Source: Clostridium thermopalmarium DSM 5974 | Lineage (GTDB): Bacteria > Bacillota > Clostridia > Clostridiales > Clostridiaceae | NCBI RefSeq assembly: GCF_002995795.1 | Contig: NZ_PVXN01000053.1 | Location: 62,001 to 126,000, forward strand | Reading direction: 5' to 3' | DNA length: 64,000 bases | In this document: piece after piece, positions 8,663-17,044 of the stretch | Layout of the letters: every line of letters starts with the position of its first letter | Position numbering within the stretch: position 1 is the stretch's first letter | Position numbers and translations under genes: made by a program | The notes under the pieces: generated by a model | The model's database searches: none | The model's input: the letters and a program-made list of their open reading frames with translations, nothing else | Told to the model about the DNA's origin: nothing

Positions 8663-9673
8663 TTGGACGCAAAGGATGTAAAAGCAATAGTTGAAAAGGA
8701 GTATGGAGTTAGGGTAAGTAATATAGAACCTTTGAAGAATATATATAAATTGAACATTTCCAATAAAGAATTCTGTCTTAAGGTTATCAAGTATGAATTT
8801 GGGCATTTCTTTTTTATTCTTAGCGCTATGAAGCATCTTCAACAAAATGGATTTCATAAAATACCTGAGATAATAAAAACTCAGGAAGGAATGGATTATA
8901 TAGAACTTGAGGGCAGTTATGCTTATTTAACGCCTTGGGTTAATGCAAGACATTGCAACTATGATAATCCTTTAGATATAAAAGAAGCTACACTGAAGCT
9001 AGCTGAACTTCACATAAAGAGCAGAGGTTTTAATGTTACAAAGGAAATGAAGCCTAGAATAGGATGGTTAAAGTGGATAGAAACATATAAAACGAGAAAA
9101 AATGAAATTCTTGACTTTAAGCATAGGATAAGTAAGAAAGAAAAGCTTTCTGAATTTGATGAGATGTATTTAGAGATTATGGATGATGAGCTAAAAAGGG
9201 CAGATAGGGCTATTAAAAATTTAATAAATAGCAGTTACGTAGAAAGTATGAAAAAAGAAATAAAAGATAGAAGCTTCTGTCATCATGACTATGCATATCA
9301 CAACGTTCTTATAGATAATGATAATCAGATTAATATAATAGATTTTGATTATTGTATATTAGATACGCATTTGCATGATTTATCAAGCCTTTTAATAAGA
9401 AGGATGAAATATGGAAAGTGGGATTTGAAGAATGTTATAGAAATACTTGATGTATATAACTCAATAAATAAGCTATATGATGATGATATTCCAATAATGG
9501 CTGCTTTTATGGAATTCCCTCAAGACTATTGGCAAAGAGGAATACAGTATTATTGGGAACAAAAGCCTTGGGGAGAAGAGTTTTTCATAAATAAACTTGA
9601 AAAATATATTGAAGACAGAGAGCAGAAACAAGAATTAATAGAGCAATTTAGGGAAACCAAATTAGGTGGTTAA
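8663..9673 (+). CDS. CotS-family spore coat protein (kinase-like), copy 1
   Basis: Spore coat protein with the aminoglycoside-phosphotransferase-like kinase fold. 336 aa from TTG 8663, chosen because GGAGG (8650-8654) is 8 nt upstream; the longer frame's TTG at 8648 overlaps that site. The N-lobe holds EFCLKVIKYE with the ATP-type lysine. The catalytic loop is FCHHDYAYHNVLI (H-x-D-x4-N) and the metal motif is IIDFDYC, so the active site looks complete. C-terminal FPQDYWQRG is typical of CotS relatives. It heads a four-gene set with the genes at 9720, 9926 and 10697. Substrate unknown. Confidence 0.88.
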   Translation: MDAKDVKAIVEKEYGVRVSNIEPLKNIYKLNISNKEFCLKVIKYEFGHFFFILSAMKHLQQNGFHKIPEIIKTQEGMDYIELEGSYAYLTPWVNARHCNYDNPLDIKEATLKLAELHIKSRGFNVTKEMKPRIGWLKWIETYKTRKNEILDFKHRISKKEKLSEFDEMYLEIMDDELKRADRAIKNLINSSYVESMKKEIKDRSFCHHDYAYHNVLIDNDNQINIIDFDYCILDTHLHDLSSLLIRRMKYGKWDLKNVIEILDVYNSINKLYDDDIPIMAAFMEFPQDYWQRGIQYYWEQKPWGEEFFINKLEKYIEDREQKQELIEQFRETKLGG

Positions 9674-9719
9674 ATTATCCATTGTCCTAATTATTAAAAA
9701 ATAGTTTGGGGGGATAAGA

Positions 9720-9914
9720 ATGAGCAAGGATGAAAAATATGAAATTTTAGAATACGATCTACAGGATATTGATATAGATGAATATGAAAAAGAGGTTGAT
9801 AGAGTGAAGCAGCATATTAAGATGTTAAAAAAACTGAGAAAAAAACAGGAGAAGCTTAGAAAGCTAGAAAAGGAGAGACGTCATTTAATGAGAAAAATGA
9901 AGAAGGATAGATAG
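9720..9914 (+). CDS. Small charged coiled-coil protein in the CotS operon
   Basis: 64 aa, not recognised. The first 25 residues are acidic (EILEYDLQDIDIDEYEKEVD), then a lysine/arginine-rich heptad-like helix runs to the end (residues about 28-64). No membrane segment, no cysteine. A G-rich ribosome binding site (GGGGGG) lies 6 nt before ATG. It is 46 nt after the first CotS gene and 11 nt before the next, so probably co-transcribed. Its opposite-charge halves suggest self-assembly or a small coat structural part; this is inference only. Confidence 0.7.
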   Translation: MSKDEKYEILEYDLQDIDIDEYEKEVDRVKQHIKMLKKLRKKQEKLRKLEKERRHLMRKMKKDR

Positions 9915-9925
9915 GAGTGAAGTTA

Positions 9926-10684
9926 ATGATAAGCTTATATGATAATTCCTTTTTAAAATATTGTAGTGAAAAAGGAATTAAACAAATAGATTTTCAAAAT
10001 GATAATCTATTTAGAAAATCCCTTAATAAAGATGACATAATAGAGCATATGCATACATTAAGTAAGTTTCATAAAAAGATTAGTGGGTACAACAATTATA
10101 TAGGGTACAGATTAGAAGATAAAAGAGGAAGAATGGTAGAGCAATATAAAATATATATAAGAAAGGTAAAACGACAATATGAATCCATAAAAAAAAAATC
10201 TGAACTAAGTAGTTTTGAAAAGCTTTTGCTATATCATGGAGATGAGTATTTAAAGAGAGCAGAGAATTGCATAAAAGTGATATATGAAAATGGATATTTA
10301 GAACTTATAAAAAGAAGTATGGATAGAAATGAAATTTGTATAGGAGATACTTCCTTTGCCAATCTTAGGATGAGGGAGCAAATAGAGGTTAATGATTTGA
10401 GCAAGTGTGTTTATGATTTAGTTGAAATTGATGGGGCAGATTTTTTACTTAGATTAATAAAAAAAGGATTAGATTTAGACTATGAAAATTTAGTGAAGGA
10501 GTTTTGTAAGATAGAGGGCTTGGATTCAAGAAGTGAAAACTTTATAAAAGCAGTAATATCCTATCCTAGTGAGTTTATGAAATACTGCATTAAGTATAAT
10601 AAAAAAAATAAAATGAAAAATAGGGATAAGTATGAAGCTAAGCTTCATAAATTAGTTGAGGAGGCTTTTATGAGCTTAATATAG
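9926..10684 (+). CDS. Degenerate CotS-like protein, probable pseudokinase
   Basis: 252 aa from ATG 9926 (AGGAG at 9913-9917, 8 nt away; the GTG at 9917 overlaps the site). It aligns by eye with the C-lobe of its CotS neighbours: LSKFHKKISGYNNY matches LAELHIKSRGF, then RGRMVEQYKIYIRKVKRQYESI and FEKLLLYHGDEYLKRAENCI follow. The catalytic loop has become ICIGDTSFANLRM (Asp and Asn kept, His lost), the DFD metal motif is replaced by VNDLSKC, and the N-lobe is mostly missing. It therefore should not catalyse phosphotransfer and more likely acts as a scaffold or partner. The frame is intact with a good ribosome binding site, so it is not a dead gene. Confidence 0.65.
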   Translation: MISLYDNSFLKYCSEKGIKQIDFQNDNLFRKSLNKDDIIEHMHTLSKFHKKISGYNNYIGYRLEDKRGRMVEQYKIYIRKVKRQYESIKKKSELSSFEKLLLYHGDEYLKRAENCIKVIYENGYLELIKRSMDRNEICIGDTSFANLRMREQIEVNDLSKCVYDLVEIDGADFLLRLIKKGLDLDYENLVKEFCKIEGLDSRSENFIKAVISYPSEFMKYCIKYNKKNKMKNRDKYEAKLHKLVEEAFMSLI

Positions 10685-10696
10685 GGGGTGGGGAGA

Positions 10697-11725
10697 ATGT
10701 TAGAGAATATTAGATTTAAGGATAAAAAAGCTTTAATACAATATGATTTAAATATAGACATTTTTAAAAATTATAATTTTATTGTTGAAGATGTAATTCC
10801 AGTTCGAAAGGTTTTTATATTAATTACTAATAAAGGAAATAAGATTCTTAAACGACTTAACTATGGAATAGAAGATTTAGAATTTATACAACAGGGAGTA
10901 GATTATATAAAAAAGCGTTTCTTTGATAGGGTGTTTAACTATGAACTGACAAAGGAAGGAAAAGCTTATGTTGTTTGGAAGAAGCATATTTATACTGTTA
11001 TGGATTTAATAGAGGCTAGAGAAAGCGAGTATACTAATCCTATAGATGTAAATATAGCATCACGTGGTCTTGGAGAACTTCATAAAGCCAGCGAGGGATT
11101 TAGATATAAAAATAAAGCTAGATATGCTTGCGGAAACACCATAAATAGTTTTAAAAGAAAACTTGAAGAGATGGAGTTATTTAAAAATATAGCTATTTTA
11201 GGAGAGGATAAAACAGAATTTGATAATATATTTTTAGAGAATATTGATTACTATAAAAAGCAAATAGAGGAAAGCATAAAAATTTTAGAAAAATCTAATT
11301 TCTATAAGTTGTGCAGCGAAGAAGATAAAGTAGTATTATGTCATCATGATTTAGCTCATCATAATATATTAATTAAAGATGAAAAGGCATATTTTGTAGA
11401 CTTTGACTATTCTATAATAGATTTAAAAATTCATGATCTATGCAACTTTATAAATAAGGTGGAAAAATTTTCGGCTTATGATATTGAGAATGCTAATAGA
11501 ATAATTGAAAATTATTGTGAGAGTAACGATATAGATAAGAGGGAATTAGAGGTTTTATATGGAATGTTAGTATTTCCACAGGATTTTTACAATATATCTA
11601 AGGCATATTATACAAGAACAAAGGAATGGGATTATGATACCTTTTTAGAAAAATTAATAAAAAAGAATAATTTTAAAAATGATAGAGAAGAGTTTTTAGA
11701 AAAGTTTAGAACTTTGTTATCTTGA
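10697..11725 (+). CDS. CotS-family spore coat protein (kinase-like), copy 2
   Basis: 342 aa from ATG 10697, 8 nt after AGGGGG; the longer frame would begin at GTG 10688. N-lobe NKILKRLNYG carries the candidate ATP lysine. Catalytic loop LCHHDLAHHNILI and VDFDYS are intact, as is the FPQDFY tail motif. It lies 12 nt after the pseudokinase gene and is the last gene of the set, followed by a strong terminator. Its N-terminus (KNYNFIVEDVIPVRKVFILITNKGNKILKRLNYGIEDLEF) resembles copy 3 at 18383 more than copy 1. Confidence 0.87.
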   Translation: MLENIRFKDKKALIQYDLNIDIFKNYNFIVEDVIPVRKVFILITNKGNKILKRLNYGIEDLEFIQQGVDYIKKRFFDRVFNYELTKEGKAYVVWKKHIYTVMDLIEARESEYTNPIDVNIASRGLGELHKASEGFRYKNKARYACGNTINSFKRKLEEMELFKNIAILGEDKTEFDNIFLENIDYYKKQIEESIKILEKSNFYKLCSEEDKVVLCHHDLAHHNILIKDEKAYFVDFDYSIIDLKIHDLCNFINKVEKFSAYDIENANRIIENYCESNDIDKRELEVLYGMLVFPQDFYNISKAYYTRTKEWDYDTFLEKLIKKNNFKNDREEFLEKFRTLLS

Positions 11726-11755
11726 ATTATAATATAATTAGCAGAATAAAAACAT

Positions 11756-11797
11756 AAGTTTAGGTTAATATCTAATATTAGCCTAAACTTTTTTTAT
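11756..11797 (+). terminator. Terminator after the CotS set
   Basis: AAGTTTAGGTTAATAT pairs with ATATTAGCCTAAACTT across a very short loop (11756-11790) and is followed by a run of T. Confidence 0.85.
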
Positions 11798-11856
11798 TGA
11801 CAAAAAAATGAATTTGTAATATAATCCTATTAAACCAGTAGTTTTAATCGGGTTAA
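11797..11856 (+). promoter_or_regulatory. Promoter and candidate operator of the Rrf2 gene
   Basis: TTGACA (11797-11802), a 17-nt spacer and TATAAT (11820-11825) form a near-consensus sigma-A promoter. Directly downstream, over the expected +1, lies ATTAAA-N8-TTTAAT (11829-11848), nested with TTAAACC...GGGTTAA (11830-11856). These inverted repeats are a plausible autoregulatory operator for the Rrf2 protein encoded next. Confidence 0.6.
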
Positions 11857-11867
11857 GGAGTGTTTAT

Positions 11868-12302
11868 ATGAAAATATCTACTAAAGGAAGATACGGACTA
11901 AAGGCTATGGTAGATTTAGCTCTTTATTCTAGCAGTGAAAGCAGCATAACTTTAAAGAGCATATCTGAAAGACAAAATATATCTGAGAGATATCTTGAGC
12001 AAATTTTCTCTGTACTCAGAAAAAATGACTTGGTAAAAAGCATAAAAGGACCTCAAGGAGGATATATGCTGAGCAAGCCAGCAAAATATATAAGTGTAGG
12101 AAATATTTTGAGAGTTCTTGAAGGTGAACTTCATATTGTATCAGAAGAAGAAAATGGTGATAAAGTTGCAATGTGTATAAAAGAAACTGTATGGAATAAG
12201 ATTAATGAAAGTATCGATAAAATAGTAGATTCTATAAGCTTAGAAGATTTAGTATGGGAATATAATAATTCAAATAGTGAAGGATATATGTTTTATATAT
12301 AA
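11868..12302 (+). CDS. Rrf2-family transcriptional regulator, CymR-like
   Basis: 144 aa winged-helix regulator starting MKISTKGRYGLKAMVDLA, the classic Rrf2 opening, with RYLEQIFSVLRKNDLVKSIKGPQGGY as helix and wing. IscR-type members hold a cluster with three cysteines near residue 100; only one cysteine (VAMCIKE) occurs here, so cluster binding is unlikely and the protein is closer to CymR, the cysteine-metabolism repressor. The gene directly downstream is cysK; in bacilli CymR works in complex with CysK, which makes this adjacency meaningful. Start ATG follows AAGGAG. Probably co-transcribed with cysK (43-nt gap). Confidence 0.85.
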   Translation: MKISTKGRYGLKAMVDLALYSSSESSITLKSISERQNISERYLEQIFSVLRKNDLVKSIKGPQGGYMLSKPAKYISVGNILRVLEGELHIVSEEENGDKVAMCIKETVWNKINESIDKIVDSISLEDLVWEYNNSNSEGYMFYI

Positions 12303-12345
12303 ATTACAAGATGTTTATGTGTTTAAATTATAAGGAGGGATTCTC

Positions 12346-13275
12346 ATGAAAATAGCAAGAAATTTAACTGAGTTAATAGGAAATACACCTATGATGGAGC
12401 TTGTCAACTATGATAAAATAAATGACTTACAAGCTAATATAATTGCAAAGCTAGAATACTTTAATCCAGCAGGCAGCGTTAAAGATAGAGTTGGTTATGC
12501 TATGATAGTAGATGCTGAAGAAAAGGGAATTATAAATAAGGATACAGTAATAATTGAACCTACAAGTGGTAATACAGGAGTAGGACTAGCATTAACAGCA
12601 GCTGCAAAGGGATATAAATTAATCATAACAATGCCAGAATCCATGAGTATTGAAAGAAGAAAAGTTCTAAAGGCTTATGGAGCAGAGCTTGTATTAACTC
12701 CTGCAGCTGAAGGAATGAAGGGAGCTATTGCGAAGGCTGAAGAAATAGCTAAAAACACTCCAAATTCATTTATTCCTCAACAATTTGCTAACCCAGCAAA
12801 TGCTGATATTCATAGAAAAACTACAGCAGAAGAGATTTGGAGAGATTCAGAAGGAAAGGTAGATATATTCGTTGCTGGAGTTGGAACAGGCGGAACTATA
12901 ACAGGAGTAGGTGAAGTGCTAAAACAAAAGAATCCTAATATTAAAATTGTGGCTGTAGAACCAATGGATTCACCAGTATTATCAGGTGGAAAGCCAGGTC
13001 CACATAAGATTCAAGGAATTGGTGCTGGATTTGTGCCAGAAGTTTTAAATATAGAGGTAATAGATGAAATAATAAAGGTTAGCAATGAAGATGCATTTGA
13101 AGCTACTAGAGAGCTTGTAAGAACAGAAGGATTATTTGTAGGAATATCTTCAGGAGCAGCAGTTCATGCAGCTAAAGTATTAGCGCAAAGAGAAGAGAAC
13201 AAAGGTAAAAATATAGTAGTATTATTGCCTGACACAGGTTTAAGGTATCTTTCAGAGCCTGTATTTGGAGAATAG
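12346..13275 (+). CDS. cysK: Cysteine synthase A (O-acetylserine sulfhydrylase)
   Basis: PLP enzyme making L-cysteine from O-acetylserine and sulfide in the cytoplasm. 309 aa, full length. [11 protein letters not shown] contains the PLP lysine, [11 protein letters not shown] the substrate loop, and [10 protein letters not shown] the phosphate-binding loop. Start ATG follows AAGGAGGG. It sits between the CymR-like regulator and the first cysteine desulfurase, so the block both makes cysteine and uses its sulfur. CysK may also serve as the regulator's partner, an inference from known bacilli. Confidence 0.96.
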   Translation: MKIARNLTELIGNTPMMELVNYDKINDLQANIIAKLEYFNPAGSVKDRVGYAMIVDAEEKGIINKDTVIIEPTSGNTGVGLALTAAAKGYKLIITMPESMSIERRKVLKAYGAELVLTPAAEGMKGAIAKAEEIAKNTPNSFIPQQFANPANADIHRKTTAEEIWRDSEGKVDIFVAGVGTGGTITGVGEVLKQKNPNIKIVAVEPMDSPVLSGGKPGPHKIQGIGAGFVPEVLNIEVIDEIIKVSNEDAFEATRELVRTEGLFVGISSGAAVHAAKVLAQREENKGKNIVVLLPDTGLRYLSEPVFGE

Positions 13276-13310
13276 AAAGCTGTTTATAAAATATAATAAA
13301 ATTAATGCAT

Positions 13311-13338
13311 AAAACTTTCCTCAGTTGGGGAAAGTTTT
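13311..13338 (+). terminator. Weak hairpin between cysK and the desulfurase gene
   Basis: AAAACTTTCC (13311-13320) pairs with GGAAAGTTTT (13329-13338); only a weak T stretch follows. It may partly separate cysK from the downstream genes. Confidence 0.55.
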
Positions 13339-13379
13339 AATTAAGTTTTGTGAATATTTTTAAGAGGAGGTGTTGGTGA

Positions 13380-14528
13380 GTGGTTGAAAAAATAGAAGTC
13401 TATATGGATAATAGCGCTACTACAAAACCTTATGATGAGGTTATAGAGACTATGGTTGATGCAATGAAAAACTATTATGGAAATCCTTCTTCTGCACATA
13501 TTCATGGAATAAGGGGAGAAAAAAAGCTAAATGAGGCCAGAGAAATAATTGCAAAAACTTTAAATTGTACTAAAGATGAAATTATTTTTACTTCTGGAGG
13601 AAGTGAAAGCAATAACTTTTTAATAGGTGGATTTGCAAAGAAGGGTGTCCATATGATAACTTCCTCAATAGAACATCCTAGTGTACTCAATACCTTCAAA
13701 GAACTAGAAAACCAAGGAGTAAGAGTTACTTATCTGAATACAGATAGTAGTGGAAGTATAAAGCTTGATGAGTTAGCTAACAGCATAACCAAAGATACTG
13801 TTTTAGTAAGTATTATGCATGTAAATAATGAAATAGGGATAATTCAAGATATTAATACTATTGGAAAGATTATAAAAGAAAAGAGCAGTAGAGCAAAATT
13901 TCATGTAGATGCTATTCAAAGTTATGGAAAGCTTGATATAGATGTTAAAAGAGATAATATAGATTTACTATCTATTAGTGGACATAAAATACATGGACCT
14001 AAAGGAATAGGAGCAGCTTACATAAAAAAAGGCCTTAATCCAAAGCCTTTGATATACGGTGGAGGACAGGAGAGAAAGCTTAGAAGTGGAACGGAAAATC
14101 TTCCTGCTATTGCTGGATTTGCTGTTGCAGCGGATAAAAAGGCTAAAAACTTGAAGGAAAATTTTCACAAGGTTCAGGAAGTAAAGCAGTATTTTATAGA
14201 TAAGCTTAAAGATATAGATGATATAAGAATAAACAGTAAAGGAGCAAAGTTCTCTCCATATATATTGAGCGTATCTTTCAAGGGTGTTAGAGGAGAAGTA
14301 CTTCTTCATGCCCTAGAAAATGAAGGAATATATGTATCTACTGGTTCTGCATGTTCATCAAGATTGCATGAAAGAAGTCATTCTTTAGAAGCTATTGGTC
14401 TTACGGAAGAAGAAATGGAAGGAACTATAAGATTTAGCTTTAGTGAATATAATTCTAAAAAAGAAGTAGATTATGTAATAGAAGTACTAAAGAAATCTTT
14501 GAATTTTCTAAGGAGATTAAGAAAATGA
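13380..14528 (+). CDS. Cysteine desulfurase, NifZ-like, paired with ThiI
   Basis: PLP enzyme that takes sulfur from cysteine as a persulfide. 382 aa from GTG 13380, 9 nt after GGAGG. YMDNSATTKP opens the fold, GHK at residues 201-203 holds the PLP lysine, and Cys324 lies in STGSACSSR, a slightly shortened catalytic loop compared with the second desulfurase. Its last codons overlap thiI by 4 nt (ATGA), implying translational coupling. In Bacillus a dedicated desulfurase (NifZ) supplies ThiI for 4-thiouridine in tRNA, and the same job is the best inference here. Confidence 0.9.
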   Translation: MVEKIEVYMDNSATTKPYDEVIETMVDAMKNYYGNPSSAHIHGIRGEKKLNEAREIIAKTLNCTKDEIIFTSGGSESNNFLIGGFAKKGVHMITSSIEHPSVLNTFKELENQGVRVTYLNTDSSGSIKLDELANSITKDTVLVSIMHVNNEIGIIQDINTIGKIIKEKSSRAKFHVDAIQSYGKLDIDVKRDNIDLLSISGHKIHGPKGIGAAYIKKGLNPKPLIYGGGQERKLRSGTENLPAIAGFAVAADKKAKNLKENFHKVQEVKQYFIDKLKDIDDIRINSKGAKFSPYILSVSFKGVRGEVLLHALENEGIYVSTGSACSSRLHERSHSLEAIGLTEEEMEGTIRFSFSEYNSKKEVDYVIEVLKKSLNFLRRLRK

Positions 14529-15676
14529 GAAAATTAATTTTGATAAAATATGCATCCGAAATATTTTTAAAAGGATTAAATAAAAAGAGCTTTGAGCAAA
14601 AGTTGTTAACAAACATAAAAAGAGCTTTAAAAGGACTTGATTATGAATTCAGCATTGATCAAAACAGATGGCTTTTATATTCTGAGAATTTAGAAGAAGT
14701 CATTGAAAGAGTAAGAAAGGTTTTTGGAATAAAGGAGCTTGATTTAGTTACAGAAGTAGATGCAAATCTTGAGGCAATCAGTGAGGAGGCTTTAAGAGAA
14801 ATCAGAGAAGTAAATCCTGCTACTTTTAAGGTGGAAACAAAAAGAGCAAATAAAAAGTTCCCTATGAATTCTATGGAGGCTAGTAGGAAAGTTGGAGCAT
14901 ATATATTAAGAAATAGTAAAGATTTAGAAGTAGATGTTCATAATCCTGGAGTAGTAATAAATGTGGAGATAAGAGAAAAAGCATATATTTACTCAACCTC
15001 AAGAAGGATAAAGGCTGTAGGCGGTATGCCTTATAAAACAAATGGAAAAACTATGCTTATGTTGTCAGGGGGTATAGATTCCCCTGTAGCAGGGTATATG
15101 ATGGCAAGAAGAGGGGTAGAATTAAGTTGTGTTTATTTCCACAGTCCTCCTTATACTAGTGAGAGAGCAAAAGAGAAGGTAAAGGATTTAGCAAAGATAT
15201 TAAAGGGCTATACTGGAAATATAAACTTATACGTTGTACCTTTTACCAATATACAAATGGCTATTATAAACAAATGTCCTGAAGATGAATTGACTATAAT
15301 AATGAGAAGGTTTATGATGAGATTAGCTTGTAAGTTAGCTGAGAAAAATGAAATTCAATCAGTTACAACTGGAGAAAGCATAGGACAGGTAGCGAGCCAA
15401 ACTATGGAAGGCTTAGTTGCAAGCACTGAAGTTGCAGATAGACCAGTATTTAGACCGCTTATATCCATGGATAAAGAAGATATTATGGATATAGCAAAAG
15501 AAATAGGCACCTATGAAACATCTATACTTCCATATGAGGACTGCTGTACAATATTTGTACCAAAGCATCCAAAAACAAAGCCAAAAGTTCATTTCTTGAA
15601 GAAATCTGAAGAAGCTTTAGATGTGGATAAATTAGTTGAAGAAGCACTAGAAAACACAGAACTTATCAGATTATAA
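14525..15676 (+). CDS. thiI: tRNA 4-thiouridine synthase ThiI
   Basis: Adenylates and thiolates U8 of tRNA; in many bacteria also tied to thiazole synthesis. 383 aa. N-terminal ferredoxin-like plus THUMP region (residues about 1-170), then PP-loop SGGIDSP at 181-187 and a C-terminal ATPase domain with EDCCTIFVPKHPKTKP. The rhodanese domain of the enterobacterial protein is absent, as usual in firmicutes, so sulfur must come directly from a desulfurase; the overlapping gene upstream is the obvious donor. Confidence 0.95.
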   Translation: MRKLILIKYASEIFLKGLNKKSFEQKLLTNIKRALKGLDYEFSIDQNRWLLYSENLEEVIERVRKVFGIKELDLVTEVDANLEAISEEALREIREVNPATFKVETKRANKKFPMNSMEASRKVGAYILRNSKDLEVDVHNPGVVINVEIREKAYIYSTSRRIKAVGGMPYKTNGKTMLMLSGGIDSPVAGYMMARRGVELSCVYFHSPPYTSERAKEKVKDLAKILKGYTGNINLYVVPFTNIQMAIINKCPEDELTIIMRRFMMRLACKLAEKNEIQSVTTGESIGQVASQTMEGLVASTEVADRPVFRPLISMDKEDIMDIAKEIGTYETSILPYEDCCTIFVPKHPKTKPKVHFLKKSEEALDVDKLVEEALENTELIRL

Positions 15677-15760
15677 ATTAAGCAAGAATTTAAATCTATT
15701 ATATGATGATAGGACCTACCTTTGTTATAATGATAAGAGAAGTTTTATAATATAAAAGGA

Positions 15761-15808
15761 AAGGGGAGAAATAAAGGCTGCATGTATGCAGCCTTTATAA
15801 ATAACATG
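15761..15808 (+). promoter_or_regulatory. Hairpin between the ribosome binding site and start codon of the second desulfurase
   Basis: AAGGGGAG (15761-15768) is followed 2 nt later by a perfect 12-bp stem, ATAAAGGCTGCA / TGCAGCCTTTAT with loop TGTA (15771-15798), and 7 nt after that by ATG 15806. Looping out the hairpin would leave 9 nt between ribosome binding site and ATG, an ideal spacing; linear spacing is 37 nt. A TATAAT is present at 15726-15731. Confidence 0.65.
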
Positions 15809-16957
15809 AGCAAAAATATCTATTTAGATTATGCATCAACCACATTTATAAAAGAAGAAGTGTTGAAGGAAATGATGCCATATCTTACTGAACATTTTGG
15901 TAACCCTTCATCCATTCACTCTATGTCAAGAGAAGTTAAAAAGGCTGTGTATGATGCCAAAATAAGAACTGCTAAGGCGATAAATGGAAGTAGAGAAGAG
16001 ATATTCTTTACTTCAGGAGGTACAGAGGCTGATAACTGGGCAATTAAAGGAGTAGTCTTTAGGAACAGGGATAAAGGGAATCATATAATAACAACAAAAA
16101 TAGAACACCATGCAATTTTAAATTCTTGCAAATATTTAGAAGAACAGGGGTTCAAGGTTACATATTTACCAGTAGATGAAGAAGGTATTATAAAAATAGA
16201 AGATTTAAAGAACGCCATAACAAAAGATACTATTTTGGTATCAATAATGTTTGGAAACAATGAAGTTGGCAGTATTCAACCAATAAAAGAAATAGGAAAG
16301 ATATGTAGAGAAAAAAATATAATATTTCATACAGATGGGGTACAGGCAGTAGGTTCAGTTCCTATTGATGTAAATGAGCTAAACATAGATTTATTATCCA
16401 TGTCTGCACATAAGTTTTACGGACCAAAGGGCGTAGGAGCACTTTATATAAGAAAAGGAACAAAGATACATAATCTAATACATGGAGGATCTCAGGAAAG
16501 GGCTAGAAGAAGTGGAACAGAAAATGTGCCAGGAATTGTAGGACTAGGCAAGGCAATAGAATTAGCCTCAGAAAGTCTTGAAAAGGAAAGAGTTAGATTA
16601 ACTCATTTAAGAGATAAGCTTATTGATGGTCTTCTTAAAATTCCTAATTCTAAGTTAAACGGCCCTATTGGAGAAAAGAGGCTTCCAGGAAACGTAAATA
16701 TAAGCTTTAAGGATGTAAATGGAGGAACAATGCTTATGGCTTTAGATGAAATGGGCATTTTTGCATCCGCAGGAAGTGCGTGTACAGCAGGATCTTTAGA
16801 ACCTTCTCATGTATTATTAAGCCTAGGTTTGCCAGAAGATATGGCGAGAAGCTCAGTTAGATTTACTATGGGCGCAAAAACCACAGAAGAAGAAATAGAC
16901 TATGTAATTGATGTTATGCCAAAGATTGTGGAAAGAATAAGAAACACAAATATATAA
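15806..16957 (+). CDS. Cysteine desulfurase, IscS/NifS type, second copy
   Basis: PLP enzyme mobilising sulfur from cysteine for Fe-S clusters or tRNA thiolation. 383 aa from ATG 15806, giving MSKNIYLDYASTT, the family N-terminus; the longer frame from ATG 15782 begins inside a hairpin loop. SAHK places the PLP lysine at residue 203; Cys326 is in SAGSACTAGSLEPSH, the full-length group I loop of IscS. No iscU scaffold or mnmA follows, unlike the usual clostridial arrangement; the next gene is convergent. Whether it serves Fe-S assembly or MnmA cannot be told from here. Confidence 0.92.
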   Translation: MSKNIYLDYASTTFIKEEVLKEMMPYLTEHFGNPSSIHSMSREVKKAVYDAKIRTAKAINGSREEIFFTSGGTEADNWAIKGVVFRNRDKGNHIITTKIEHHAILNSCKYLEEQGFKVTYLPVDEEGIIKIEDLKNAITKDTILVSIMFGNNEVGSIQPIKEIGKICREKNIIFHTDGVQAVGSVPIDVNELNIDLLSMSAHKFYGPKGVGALYIRKGTKIHNLIHGGSQERARRSGTENVPGIVGLGKAIELASESLEKERVRLTHLRDKLIDGLLKIPNSKLNGPIGEKRLPGNVNISFKDVNGGTMLMALDEMGIFASAGSACTAGSLEPSHVLLSLGLPEDMARSSVRFTMGAKTTEEEIDYVIDVMPKIVERIRNTNI

Positions 16958-16971
16958 GAACTTCGGTACGC

Positions 16972-17018
16972 AAATTGAAAATTGACGATGGAGACTCTCC
17001 ATCGTCAATTTTCAATTT
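16972..17018. terminator. Long bidirectional hairpin between convergent genes
   Basis: AAATTGAAAATTGACGATGG and following GAG pair over more than 20 bp with CTCCATCGTCAATTTTCAAT and TT (16972-17018), loop ACT. Stronger than needed for termination; perhaps a repeat-derived element. Confidence 0.8.
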
Positions 17019-17044
17019 TAAAATAAATTGCTTCATAGCTTATT

